The notes: generated from the sequence alone by a model not told the origin. DNA of 64,000 nucleotides from Diphasiastrum complanatum (GCA_029204225.1 CM055097.1:56454699-56518698), one strand, 5' to 3'. Shown: positions 23,399 through 36,417, counted from the first letter of the stretch. Numbers and translations are program-made.

Positions 23399-26308
23399 AT
23401 GTCTTCTACTGATACTTCCCAGTCTCCATGCTATATTATCCATCGTGATGTCCCATCTGTAATGGACATCATGATTCTTCCTAGCACAAGCATGTTCACT
23501 CAGTGGATGACCCTTGTGGAGCCTCTACTCACTTCAATGGATATTCATGAGAGAGCCTTTTCGGGTTGTATCAATATGGATTTCATTACTCTTGCCTTCA
23601 GTACGTGGAAGGAAGAGAAATCCAAATTCTATATCACTTTCCAGGGAGCCACACACAAGGTGCGCGTCACTGAGGCCGCCCTTGCAGCCTAGGTATATCA
23701 TCTGGTACGCAGGCCTCACCCAATCACAAGCACGCCAAACAAGCCATCAAGCCATTTATAAACCTCACCAACGATCTGCACTGGACCAATGATGGCTACT
23801 TTTTGGAAGCCATCACTGAGCCTTCCATCCACGCAGTTGTCCAACTATTGAATAATTTACTGATGGTTGGCAACCTCAGGAAAGACCGCATCACATCTCA
23901 AATCCTTCACAGGATAGTGAAATCCCACACTAAGTTGGCCAAAGCCCCTCTTGAACCATATAATTGGTTCAAGACTGTTTTTGGTGAGCTCAAACGAGTT
24001 ATTAAGGCCAATACTAAGCAACAGTCTGCTGCTGGTTCTTTACTGTCTCTTTTAGCTGCTTCTCTTTTAGAAAACAGAATCCATGGCTTCCATCTGGATT
24101 CTGTGCTTTCAGTCTACAAAGAAGCACCGACAAAATCATCCCATCAGGCCTCAAGCTCTCATAGTCGTCGTTGTCCACGCAATGAGATTGTAATTACTGA
24201 CTCACCTTCCGGGTCATGACGTCGCATAGGCATACCTCGTCAGCTGCGCTTCCACCCCCTGCTGCTGTTCGCTCTGAACTTTCCATCCCCCTAGCCTTTG
24301 ATGCTTCTCTCGCCTCTGCTCCCATACAAGGACAGTCTGTGATCATTGGGCCTACCATTCCCATCACAGCTGCCCAGGCTGCTTCACCCCCACACACCAA
24401 AGCCACCTCACCCAGCACACAGTTCTTTATGGATATGTTCGATGATTCCGACCCCCTTGGGGCCACCAAAATCTTTGAGATGCCCCCAGAGCCCAGCGCC
24501 CTTTGAACCCCAATCCCCTAGAAGAGGATTTGGACATATCCATGAATCTACTATTGGTGTCGAAGATGCCAGCCAGCAACCCCATACACAAGGAAGCCCA
24601 GCCACACTTCGGGTCGACACAGCTATAAAATCACCAAAACAGTTCGACGCCACAATGCTTGAAGGGTTTGAAGAGGAGGATATTTTTTAAGAAGAAGAGA
24701 CCGTGGCACCTATTCCACGCCAACCAAGGACAGTACCATCAGGTCCTGCTGCTGCTGCCGCCGCCACGACCATCGATTCTGGTGATGCTCTAGGGTTGGT
24801 TTCAAGCCTTGGGGCAAGTGATCCAGTCTATGCTGGATAAGAAAAAGGAAATGGAGCAGAGAATCTCTGATCTGGGGCTATGATCAGCCAGAAAATTGTC
24901 CAGCTGGATCGAGAGTTGAAGATAGCCAAACAACATGAAGAGAAGGCTGAAAGCAAAAAGAAGTTGGCCCAACAACAAGCTGATCGCTTGGAAAATTACA
25001 TCAGCTCCCTGCAAAACGCCCTGACAACCGCACATGATCAGGTAGATCAGACAGTGCAAGATGCCAAGCAACAGGTGCAGCTGCTGAAGGGGCAATTATA
25101 GATGGTTGAACAAGATCGCACATGGCTTCAAACACAAATACCTGATCATCCGGTCACACCGACGGAGATTGCGTATTTATTTAAAAAATTGGAGACATAC
25201 AAAGTGGCCCTTCAGGGATTCCAAGGCTGCTTTGATAGGTTCAAAGGAGCAGCTTCAACCGAGTTGGCCAAGGAAAAAGAGACGATCACCGCCTATGAAA
25301 AAGCAACCGTTCAAGTGTTAGAAGCCGGACCACAAATCCCCGTCCCGGTCATGCCTCAATTCTCCCCCCCGCACCGCTGTACCAATGGATATAGGGATTG
25401 ATTCGAACATGGACCATGGGGGAGCTCCATATATAGCAGATCAACCGCCAACCATACCGACAGTGGGTCCATCCTCATCAAGGACAAGACCTCTATTCAG
25501 AAGGCCCATTAGCGTCGAGGACCAGATCCAAACCTTCTTAAAGCAACATCCGCATGAGTCCTCGCATGGTGGATGGGTTCTAAAATTTAAGACCTCCGAG
25601 ATCGAGACCGACAAAGAGTTGGACAAAATACCTGCACTGAGAGAGCAGTCGGCATGGAGAATCACGATTTTTGAGAAAACTCCGAAATCAATTAGGAGTT
25701 ACGTCGCCAGCCCTTGCCAGTTGCAAGTAGATCTCTATTGCGTGCCAATGCCGCGAAGAAATAAATGGAAAGATTTGGGGTTGGCTATGGACAAAATCAC
25801 CATCCATACGCCCAATTGGCCAATCCTCCATCAGCCTTACAGCTGGACCATTTCAGTGGACTTCCACCGTGCTTTATAAGCATATCAGAGAGAGTATGTC
25901 CACTCTCTAGATCCAACAGTGCGACAATCGGCAATGTTTGCTAAAGATCTAACTCTGTTGGCGTCAGTGGCAACCAAATGGGATGATTGCCTCCCTCCTC
26001 TGGCATTCGATCCAAATAAGTCGATGGCCTTAGAGCAAATCAAAGATTAGCTGTCGGTTGCTCGTCTCTACTTTCGTGCGACTATGATGGGAGGCTCTTG
26101 GGAATCCCGTTTCACCTCATGGACAACCTCCAAGTGGATTGCTGGAGCCCACTGTTGTTTCTTGCCCCACAATTTGGATTTCAATACTGCATGCCTCGAC
26201 TTTATGGAGAAGGTGCAGTATCATTTAATTAAGATTCGGCGCGAAGCCAATAAAAGTCCCCAATAACTGCATATTGCAGGTGTCGTGGGACCGCCACCAG
26301 TTTTGGTG
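23399..26308 (+). mobile_element. Internal region of an unusual LTR element with unrecognised ORFs and a coiled coil
   Basis: A chain of broken plus-strand ORFs runs toward an LTR at 26,309. From ATG 23,399: a gag-like alpha-helical segment (MFTQWMTLVEPLLTSMDIHE, stop at 23,692); after a frame change a helical segment with Ser/Arg-rich tail (23,803-24,219); a Pro/Ala-rich linker (24,216-24,690); a heptad-rich coiled coil (24,880-25,401, one stop); and a basic C-terminal segment with FRRPISVEDQIQTFLKQHP (25,385-25,879, then fragments to 26,266). No zinc knuckle, protease, RT or integrase is seen. TTGGTGGGGGATAC before the LTR could be the polypurine tract. GC content is clearly higher than in flanking DNA. 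It is probably a non-autonomous element carrying host-like or novel ORFs. Confidence 0.5.
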
Positions 26309-27076
26309 GGGGATACTGTTGGAGGGTTTGCGGATCCCAAGGCAGCCCTAACCCTAGTTAATAAGTGAGAGGGATTTGGCACCCTGCGTGTGTAAGTCCA
26401 ACCCAATGATCACATAGTTATTTGATTGATCAGTTAAAAGTTAATAAAAGGACTTTAGGCCTTTTTGCGGGACTTTTAATGTCACAGGGCCTAAATGCCA
26501 AGTTAGTGAATAAAGTTGGGTTTCCCTCCAATTTTGATGGTTCCCACACTTTTTTAAATTTGAATAAAAAGAGAGGCAAGACTGGACCAATAGGATTCAG
26601 AGGCCAAAGTCCTCCTCTCTACTATAAAAAGAAACCAACTCAAGTTGCTCTTGATGTTCATTTTCTCATTTCAATAAAGCAGATTGGTTCTCTTTAGAAA
26701 TGGATTGATAAATGTCCTTGCTCTTCCTCTCTCTTCCTCCATTTCTCATGCTTTCTTTGGATTTTGCTAATTGTTGGATTTGATCATTATTGGGATTGCT
26801 ATTTTTTATGCTTTTGTGAGAGAAAAAGGGAGAGAAAGAAAGAGTAAGTTTCTATCATTGTTGTGGATTTAGGGTTAATGGAAGTAGGGTTAATGGATGT
26901 AGTGTTAATGCTTAGCGTTAATGGATGTCAGTGTTAGATCCTCCATTCATGTTGAAATCTGAACTATATTATCACTCTCATGGGAACGAACCTACGCGTG
27001 ACAACTAACTTCATCTCCTTGATGCTAGATTGATTAGATCTTGGGCTGAGGATAGGCAAGGAAAGAAACCCACTAC
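26309..27076 (+). repeat. LTR (3' end truncated) of the element to the left
   Basis: Begins TGTTGGAGGG right after the purine-rich GGTGGGGG. A TATA-like CTACTATAAAAAG lies at about 26,618. From about 26,545 on it matches the solo LTR at 1,000-1,520, including 'CTCATGGGAACGAACC' and 'GGATAGGCAAGGAAAG'. The match stops abruptly at ACCCACTACA (27,076), where unrelated copia sequence begins. Confidence 0.65.
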
Positions 27077-27079
27077 ACA

Positions 27080-27250
27080 AGACCATTGTCAAAAACAATT
27101 GACCAACACTAATGAGATTCTTAGTTCGTTTTGGCACATAAAGCACATCTTTGAGAGACAAAGCTTTTGATGATGCTACATCCAAAGGGATATTCCCTAT
27201 TCTTTCAATACTACACTCAAAATCATTTGTAGTATAGATTTTGTGTCTAG
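27080..27250 (-). pseudogene. Ty1/copia protease-integrase linker fragment
   Basis: Minus-strand reading contains SLKDVLYVPKRTKNLISVGQ, the conserved motif downstream of copia protease and before the integrase zinc finger, preceded by ECSIERIGNIPLDVAS. The usual DSGA protease site and the integrase are missing. It abuts the truncated LTR at 27,076, a chimeric junction. Confidence 0.7.
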
Positions 27251-27636
27251 AATTGATCTAGATTGATCTTAATCTGAAGTAGATTGATAGATCAAGTAAT
27301 CTGCCAACCAATCCCTCTTGAGGATCAGATTAGGATCCACTCTTGGTCCTTTTTGTACTTTTTGCACATGGTATCCATCACATCTTGGAGAATCAACCAA
27401 TTGAAAACTTCACGTGAATGATTCCATTTATAGTATATAAGTTCACGTCTGGAATATTTAAAGGCGTATTTTATTGCCTTTTTCATAACAATTTTTAAAC
27501 CCTTTGGGCCTCCCTGCTCCTGAACCAGAAATGACCGAGTTTGGATAATTCAAATTAAAAGAGCCCGTCCTTTTGTTTGAGTTCTGGAAGTATTTGTCTT
27601 GGAGGGTAGAAAAACTGGGACGTTTTAAGAGGCGTT

Positions 27637-28560
27637 CTATCTCTCGGATATTCTCGACATCTCTGCAAGTAATTTGGTAGAGGAGTCCTTAGACAGTTCA
27701 ATAGAGGCATCAATCATGTATTGGCGGATAAAGAGAAAAGTGATATGAGATTTTACCACATCCCTAGCAGGTTTATTTAGCCACATGAAGAAGGCATTTA
27801 TCTGATTTTGGAGGGAAGCACCAGGAAAAAACTTGCTCAGAGGGACAACGCGAGGGTTCAAATTTGTTCATGCAGATAATGGTATCAAAAGAAACAGGGG
27901 TCTTGAGTGAAGGATTTTTGTGCAAAGCGGCCAATTTGCAGACTTGTATTTCTTTTTCTGTCAAATAAGTCATCAGAATCCAAAGGTCAATAGGATCACT
28001 GCGAGGAAATTGACAGAAGGGAGACTCCAGAGCTTGTAAGAAGTGAGAGTAGATTTAAACTCAATGATTCTAGTAGGAACAAAAGAGACTTGGCAGTTTT
28101 TGGATTGACAAAAATCAAAAGAAGAAAGATCACCAATATCGCAAATGTCTTGAGAAAAGATCTCAAGCTAAGAGACATCGTCTTCATCAAGGTCTTCATT
28201 ATAAACAAGCAGGTGAGGAGAGGTGGGAGCATCAGAAGCAAAAGGGGTAGTAAAATCATTAAGACGACTATAAAGATTTTTCACAAGGCTCAATGGTTGT
28301 TTTTTCCTAACAAACTCTAGATAAATCTTTACTTAATCAATGGTCTCTAGCAAATCAATCAGACAAAGAATCTTATCCTCAGGTCCAACAGAAGCACAAG
28401 TAGCCCTATCAGTGTTAATAATAAAATTATGTAACTCAACGACCTTCTTCATCCAACAAATAATAGTATGAACAAAAAGGTTAGGAGGAGGTAGGGGCTC
28501 CCCATAACCCAAACCTGTAGCTTCTTGAAACCATCATGTGGACTAAAACATACAAAAGGA
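27637..28560 (-). pseudogene. PLE-like retroelement ORF, N-terminal part (copy C, degraded)
   Basis: Read right to left on the minus strand: WFQEATGLGYGEPLPPP, then VGPEDKILCLIDLLE, EDLDEDDVS, IFSQDICDIGD, a stretch with CKLAALHKNPS, and finally ASLQNQINAFFMW with KPARDVVKSHITF. Every block has a counterpart in the same order in copy A at 42,100-43,510, so both descend from one long protein. Several stops and frameshifts break it, and the reverse transcriptase part is absent because the copy ends near 27,640. The function of this N-terminal region is unknown; copy A shows it belongs upstream of a reverse transcriptase. Confidence 0.65.
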
Positions 28561-29480
28561 CCTTTGTTAGCTTATGAATTGGATAAAAGGTAAGAGCTTC
28601 AATACTATCCCACCCAAGGAATAGTCGGATTTACATCACCAGGATGCAAGAGAGAGAGTTACAAGACAACACTTAGTTCCTCTTGACAAAGCAAGACTGA
28701 AGTTCTTTAAAGCCTTTATTCGAAATACAACAAGGTAAAGTACAGCTAAAAAGTAAAATACAGTACTAGAAAACACCATAAAGCATAACCACTTTTAAGA
28801 CGTCCAGCTGATACCTACCACCATCCCACAAAACAAAATCGTTCAAGTTAGTTTAGTGAGGAAGACATGTGTCATAGCTGAACGACAGTTGTTATTCAAT
28901 GTCCAAAAGAAGTTATACTACCTAACAGCTTTGAATAGCATTTTAAAACATAGTCCAATCTTCCCAGACACACAATGTTTTAGCGATAGGCCAAGCCGCT
29001 ATATCACCGTATCAAGGCAAGTGCCATACTGATCAGCTTACGGTCAATTGGTCCGTATCAGTTCATTTTAATCAAAGAGGAGTATGAAAGGTTTAAACCG
29101 TTAAGAGTTTTATTTAGCCAAAAGACTTGGTGTGAACACGTGTGCCGGTATCAGAGCAAATCCGTAGTATACTGACCCAAGTGACCCTTACGATGTAAGG
29201 TATGTCACGCACTGCTGTTCATACTCCTAAGCATATCCATGCTTTCCAGTTGTATCTCACCAAAAGTCTAAAATATCACTAATAGAGAAAGAGTGAAGTG
29301 TTACCCTAATGTTATATTATAATGATATAATATCCACGGTATAAGGACACTATATAGGAAAGATGTGATTAAAACAGAGTAAGAGACTACCAACGTTTAT
29401 ATTGGGTAGTAGGGCAGATAGGTGCCATTCTACTCCCTTAGTATAAACTATGATTCTTACGCATATCCATGCTATCTATG
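28560..29480 (-). repeat. Leader repeat of the PLE-like family, copy 2
   Basis: Lies immediately 5' (minus strand) of ORF copy C. Closest to copy 1 at 1-770, sharing 'AGCGATAGGCCAAGCC' and 'CGTATCA'. Contains the short GAGAGAGAG block (28,651-28,659). No ORF. Confidence 0.75.
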
Positions 29481-30105
29481 CTCATAATACTGGAGTCCTT
29501 ACTATTACTTTTAGTGACATTCTTATTTCAAGGTATTTTAGTTTGATTTGAGTGTGGTCTTATGTCGTTATTTACTTTCAAACAAGGGAAGTCGAAAAGC
29601 GGAAAGAAAAACAGAAAGAAAGAGTGAATATATGTAGAGTGAAGGTATATCATAGCCTTTATGGAACCAAAACTACCATATTTACCAAGGTTGTGAAGAG
29701 TATATTTAAACTCAAAAAGTGTACCTGAATAGTTGTAGACATAGCTTCTTGAGAGGCAACCATAGTAGTTTTTAAGCGACTAAGTTCTTACTCTTTTAGA
29801 ACATAAGAAATCCAAGAAACCATAGAGTGAGCATATTGCTTCGAAAAGTTATGTAGAAAGTACTTTACAGGACATCTTTTGACTATGTTAGTTAACTTAC
29901 AATGCAGAGATCCGGTTGGTTGCATACCTTTCAATAGTGAGTAGTCGGTTCAAGAAAGAACCAAGTAATATTGTGACGAAGCCGGAGCAGTATAATGAAT
30001 CTACAACATGAGATATCATTAGCTTCATACTATGAGATCACAAGATCTATGAACACTTGTAAAGAGAGCACATATGTAAGAGCTAGGCTTGAATGTGTCC
30101 ATCCT
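29481..30105. other. Leader-region sequence between repeat copy 2 and the spaced motif array
   Basis: AT-rich, no ORF of note. It continues the leader of the PLE-like unit; no counterpart was recognised by eye in the other copies. Confidence 0.4.
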
Positions 30106-30628
30106 TCCATCCCTGGTAGGAAGAGGCTAATAAAGTAAAGAATTCTATGAACATATAGCATGAGTTCATGGTCCATCGCTGGACAGTTAGTCATACATGA
30201 ATTTACAATATTATCATTTGAAAAGGAGACCACTCTCCTGTCCATCGCAGGAACAACAAGGTCTTTATGTGTAGATTTGATGAGTAAATGTGAGTCTATC
30301 ATGCCTATGCAATCCATCGCTGGATAGAACATAGCACTATCAATAAACATTTATCTTATGGACGGTTTGCAGCGATCTGTCCATCGCTGGACAGCGCCCA
30401 TTCCAATCATCAAAAGTGCATAAAGTATGTGCAAGAGTGAGGTAGCCCTCCATCGCTGCTCACTGAGCCATAAGGAGCAAGCAAAAGCATGGAAAAATCA
30501 TGGTTGCATCATTACTATCACCTGCGATTTCAGAAAATTATCACATAACCACAACTGTCCATCGCTGCCTATTGAGGCAGGGTGGACGATGTCAAGAATA
30601 AAAAAGTGACATTGCTGTCCATCGCTGA
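30106..30628. repeat. Regularly spaced array of the motif TCCATCGCTG
   Basis: Eight copies of TCCATCGCTG(GA), with small changes, start at 30,106, 30,172, 30,241, 30,313, 30,380, 30,449, 30,558 and 30,618. Spacing is 66, 69, 72, 67, 69, 109 and 60 bp. The DNA between copies is different each time, so this is not an ordinary tandem repeat. The fullest form TCCATCGCTGGA is an imperfect palindrome (10 of 12 positions symmetric). The copy at 30,380 extends to CGCTGGACAGCGCCC, close to motifs at 39,058-39,177. Possible roles: protein-binding array, RNA stem-loops in a leader, or remnants of an older tandem repeat. Confidence 0.8.
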
Positions 30629-30639
30629 ACCTCAATGTA

Positions 30640-32200
<1,561 letters not shown>

Positions 32201-32614
32201 GCTTTCATGATGTGGTGAAGTGTACTTTATATTAACAAGAATTAAACGTATTCTTTAAACCTCATAGAGTCTTCACTAATAGTCAGTTACTTGTTTTTCC
32301 AAAGATTTATCGGCGTAGCAATTTACTCTTTGTGAGCATTCCATTCTTTACCATACCCACCATATACAGATTATCAATTATTGTAAACATGTCTTCTCAA
32401 GAGTATCATAGCATACCAAGCATTCTTTATACTGCTTCCTTTCTCGTAATCGCAACCTTGGTCAAGTGTACTCTATATTAAAAAAAATTAAACGTATTCT
32501 TTAAACCTCATAGAGTCTTCACCAATAGTCAATGACTTGTTTTCCCGAAGATTTATAATGTAGCAATCTACTCTTTGTGAGCATTCCATTCTTTACCATA
32601 CCCATTATATACAG
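32201..32614. repeat. About 245-bp tandem duplication, second unit split by the gypsy insertion
   Basis: Unit 1 (about 32,219-32,463) contains AAGTGTACTTTATATTA...CATATACAGATTATCAATTATTG...CTCGTAATCGCAACC. Unit 2 starts at about 32,464, stops at TATACAG (32,614) and resumes at 38,687 with ATTATCAGTTATTG, ending near 38,773. The intact unit 1 shows what unit 2 looked like before the insertion. Confidence 0.85.
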
Positions 32615-33259
32615 TGTTACAACTTTTACTCCCTGTCCCGGTTGTTTACTGTTTTTACTTATAGATGTCTACAGAAATGGCTAAGTCACCAGCCTGTGGT
32701 GACCTTTGTAATAGAAATGTAAATAAAGTTGTTAATGATGTTTCTGAGCCTCAGAGTCGCATGTTGCTTGGGTATAGGGTACTGGTCATTAATTCGGAGT
32801 GGCTAGATGACCTCCAAAAAAGTAGGAGAGTTGACTAGTCAACATGACACATGTCATATGCTCACTGAGACACTTGGTCCAGTGAATGAGTGACACATGT
32901 TAGGGTTGACCAGTCAAACATGACACGTGTCACATGCCCACTGGGACATTTGGTCCAATGGATGAGTGACACATGTCAGCCTACTCACTTGCCTATGTGT
33001 CAGGGTATTGCCAAGTGGCAAGTGTCGACTGTGCATGGAGTTGGCCATGTGTTGAGATTTAGGAAGGGTCAGGGTTAAGGGGTGCTTGAGGATTTTGGAT
33101 AAGTGAGCCTAGAGAGAGGCATTCCTCATCATAATCTATACAACAAAGGTTGGGTGGAGACAAGGCAGCCAGCTCCATCTTGTGTTAGAAGTAATTTGAT
33201 GCTTGTATGTGCAGGAAATTAGCAAGGTTTGAAGAGAAGATCATAGAGTTAGTCTGACA
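32615..33259 (+). repeat. 5' LTR of the gypsy element
   Basis: 645 bp, TG...CA. It contains two related segments of roughly 70 bp (from about 32,836 and 32,907) each with TGACACATGT-like words, and the palindrome TGACACGTGTCA (32,921-32,932) with a CACGTG (G-box) core. It differs from the 3' LTR by a block of about 52 bp near 33,150-33,205 that the 3' copy lacks, and by scattered substitutions. Confidence 0.92.
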
Positions 33260-33260
33260 T

Positions 33261-33273
33261 TTGGTATCAGAGA
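33261..33273 (+). other. Primer-binding site (initiator tRNA-Met type)
   Basis: TTGGTATCAGAGA begins two bases after the LTR end; TGGTATCAGAG is complementary to the 3' end of plant initiator tRNA-Met, the usual primer for these elements. Confidence 0.85.
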
Positions 33274-33929
33274 AAGGGTTTGCAAGTTTTGGAAGTTTGG
33301 GACAGCAAAAAACAAGAACGTTCTAGAGAGAGAAAGGTGAGTTTTTTGCTCATAACTTTTGATTGAGAGCTCATATGGCTATGAGATCTGTTGCAAACTG
33401 TTCCTATTGTCAAGGCACAATAGATTAGTCACGGGAACCAACCTCAGCAGCGAAATCCAGGCGATTTTGAGAATTTTCTTGTAGCTGGTGAGTGTTGGCA
33501 GGCTGAAGAGTTTTTTCTTCGTAACTTTCCGCTCGGTTCTTAGATGATCCTCAAATTTTGGGAGTCTTTTAGGCAAACCTCAAGGGCTGTTGTATGCAAT
33601 TTACAACAAAGAAAATGGAGTCCTATGGTGTTTTTCCAAAATTTGGTTCTCATACATAGGTGCAAAACCAGTTGAGAAGAAATTGCTTGATGATTGGGCA
33701 ATCCTAGCCTAAATTGGATTGTTAAGGGTTCATTGGAAAGCAAAAGGAGGGCAACCTACTACGAATTGACCACTCAGGAAAAGTCCAAGTCACGGAAAAG
33801 TTATAGCAATCCAAAGTTGGTCTGATTGTTGGGCCAAAATACAAGGAAAAAAGGGTTTGAGAGTTGTAAACTCATTTTTGCTAGTAATTTCAACTTCTAA
33901 ACAAGTGGACAGCCCTCAACATTGCAAAT

Positions 33930-34945
33930 ATGGATCCATTAGGAGGTGCAAGCACAAAAATCTTAAGAATCGAAGAAGTGGCAGCCAAGGTGGATGCCAT
34001 GGAGGTGATTTTACAACAAATTCTCGACTAACTAACGTCGGCTAAATCTCCACATGAAGCTGAAAGGGTTAGTGGAATGGCTATGGTAGTAGTTGAGCTT
34101 GTGACAGTTGAGAAACAAGCCGAACAACCATCAAAGATGTGGAAATTGCCCACAATTAAAGATTTGAAATCGTCAAAATACACAGGAGTAGTTGCAGTAC
34201 GCAACATCGATGCAGTTGAGAATTGGATTCAAAAGTGGGAAAAGGCTTTTCAGATGTGTGGTATTGATGGTGATGAACAGAAGATTGCAGAAGCCACATA
34301 TCGCTTGCAAGAGACGACACAACACTGGTGGCGTAAAATTGAGAAGGATAATTTGGTGCCTGTAACTTGGGATCAGTTCAAGCAGATGTTCGCTGAGAAT
34401 TGGGTGCCATTAGATGAGAAAAACCAGGCGATGCAAGCATGGTCAAGCCTCAAACAAGGCAATGCATCCATACAGGAATATGTGGACAAGTGCAGAGAAG
34501 CATTGATGCAGATACCAGAAGAAGTGCCAATGGTTTTGCAAGTATTCCAGTTTGTGGAAGGCTTGCGTGAGAGTTTTAGGCCTTTCATGAGAAAGGAGCA
34601 GGCTAGCCTCCATAGGGCGGTACAGATGGCCCTATACTATGAGGATGGAAAAAAGGCCAAGGAGTTTGAGACACCTACTTCAGGAGGGTTTCAGCCTTGG
34701 GGGAAAAGAAGGTTTAAAAAAATGGAAGGGTCAATCCTCACAAGAGCAAATTCAAAGTGCGAAAAAGAGTAAAGGTGCTGGCGCCTCAAAAGGCAAAGGG
34801 CGGTATGGGACGTCCAATGCCCAAGGGGGCCAACGTTTTTCTATGCTATCGCCGTAGGACTTGGAGCGGGCAAAGAAAGAGAACCTTTGCTTTGGCTGTC
34901 TAGGGCAGCATAGGTGGAAGGAGTGCTCTCACAATCCCTCGGACC
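33930..34945 (+). pseudogene. gag of the gypsy element
   Basis: Starts MDPLGGASTKIL at 33,930, hits a TAA near 34,030, and continues open to 34,772 with a retrotransposon capsid-like helical region (WIQKWEKAFQMCGI, YRLQETTQHWWRKI, WDQFKQMFAENW). After a frame change, [13 protein letters not shown] (about 34,875-34,915) is a zinc knuckle with one residue fewer than the usual C-x2-C-x4-H-x4-C. It would package the element RNA. The stop and frameshift show that it is no longer functional. Confidence 0.8.
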
Positions 34946-34954
34946 ACCTACAGT

Positions 34955-36023
34955 TTGCAAGTTGAGGAGGCAGATCCTATGAAAATTGAGGAATTGAGAA
35001 AAGAAGAACCTCCCGATGTTCCACGGTTAATGAACATGTCGGTGATTTGGAAGGTGGACTCGGTTCCTTTGCCACAGTTATCAAGAGCAACACAACACGG
35101 GTATCAGTTTCCTTGCACTTCTTTGATTGTTATGTGTGGACAGCTGTGTGGTAGAAATGTTTTGATTCTATTTGACACCGGGTCCTCACATAACGTCATT
35201 AACTCTGCTTTGATTAAATGGTTGAGAGTGAGCACACAATTATTCTTGTACCAGTACACAGTCAAAATGGCTGATGGAAAGGGTGCGGAAGTGTGGGATG
35301 CCAGGGTTGTGGGTACGCCTCTAACCATTCAGAGCTATACTGAGGCGTTAGATTTTGAGATTACCTGTTTGGCTCGCTTTGATGCGGTGCTTGGAATTTG
35401 TTGGCATGTGGATAAGAAACCCTACATCGCTTGGGATACTCATGTGTATGAGTTCCAGCATGATGGTAGGATTCACTCCTTGCGTGGAGAGCCTGATATG
35501 CCTCTAGGACGTTTGATCACGGCAACACAGTTGCGTAAGGTTCAGTGTAAGTGCATGTATGTTTGTTTCTTGTATGATATGTCTATTTCTGCTAATGAGT
35601 CTGATGTATGTCAAGAACAAACTAACCTTACTAAGAACCTAAATCACCAAATTAGAGAGGAGTTTCTAGATGTGTTCATGAATGAGCTTCCATCTATTTT
35701 ACCCCCTAAGAGAAATGTGGAGCATAGAATCGAGTTAATTCCTGGATCATCTCCAGTTAATAGACCACCTTATAGAATGAGTCTGAAAGAGGAGGAAGAG
35801 GTCAGAAGCATGATTGAGGACTATCTTGCCAAGGGGCAAGTAAGACCTAGCTTCTCCCCCTTTGCCTCTCCGATCATTCTGGTAAAAAAGAAGGATGGGT
35901 CTTGGAGAATGTGTGTGGACTATCGAGGCTTGAACAAGATTACTGGTAAGCATCGATATCCTATGCCACGTATAGATGATCTTTTGGATGCCTCCATGGT
36001 TTTGAGTAATCTAAGCATCAAGT
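34955..36023 (+). pseudogene. pol of the gypsy element: protease and start of reverse transcriptase
   Basis: Open for 356 codons. [14 protein letters not shown] (about residue 70) is an aspartic protease active site (D-T/S-G). From about residue 265, [40 protein letters not shown] and [11 protein letters not shown] are the fingers and early palm of a Ty3/gypsy reverse transcriptase. The frame ends at VLSNLSIK, where the family continues into the palm with the YxDD site. From there the sequence is unrelated, so the catalytic core is lost. Confidence 0.88.
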
Positions 36024-36417
36024 GATGAGTGTTTCTTGATTCTTAGATTGTTAAAATGCTGCTAGGAATCTTGTTTCTTGTATCTTGTATCTTGTTTCTT
36101 GAATCTTGTTTTCAGTAGCTAATCTAGTTCTTGATTGTTTTCTGATTTAGTAGTAAGTAGTAGGATCGCTCTCTATGCTGAACGTTGATCTTCTTGAGCT
36201 GTAGATGGTTACATGGCTGGTTTCTTGCATGTAGCTGAGTATCGGATTTGAGTTACCCACTGACAGACTGGGAATACGTAATGAAACCTGAGTAACGCTT
36301 CTGCTCTGTAACAGTTCTAATAAGAAGAAGAACCACCACAGAAGTAAGTAATCCAAGAAAAGAAAAGAGATAAAAAAAAGAGAAAAAACGTGTTCACAGA
36401 TTTAGTGAATATGTGAA
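36021..36417. other. Foreign segment replacing the RT catalytic core
   Basis: About 395 bp with no similarity to pol. It starts with TCTTGTTTCTTGTATCTTG-like simple repeats and later has CTCTGTAACAGTTCTAATAAG, typical of a plant LTR 3' part. No clear TG...CA termini or duplication was found. About 750 bp of RT/RNase H expected from the family is missing at the same spot, so this is a substitution, not a simple insertion. Confidence 0.6.

Noticed and set aside
30106-30628. CRISPR array
   Set aside because: The repeats are only 10-12 bp, vary among copies, and lie in a plant nuclear retroelement with no cas genes. Reported as a spaced motif array.
36026-36417. Complete LTR inserted in the gypsy pol
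   Set aside because: No TG...CA ends or target duplication could be defined, and pol sequence is missing at the site, so a simple insertion does not explain it.
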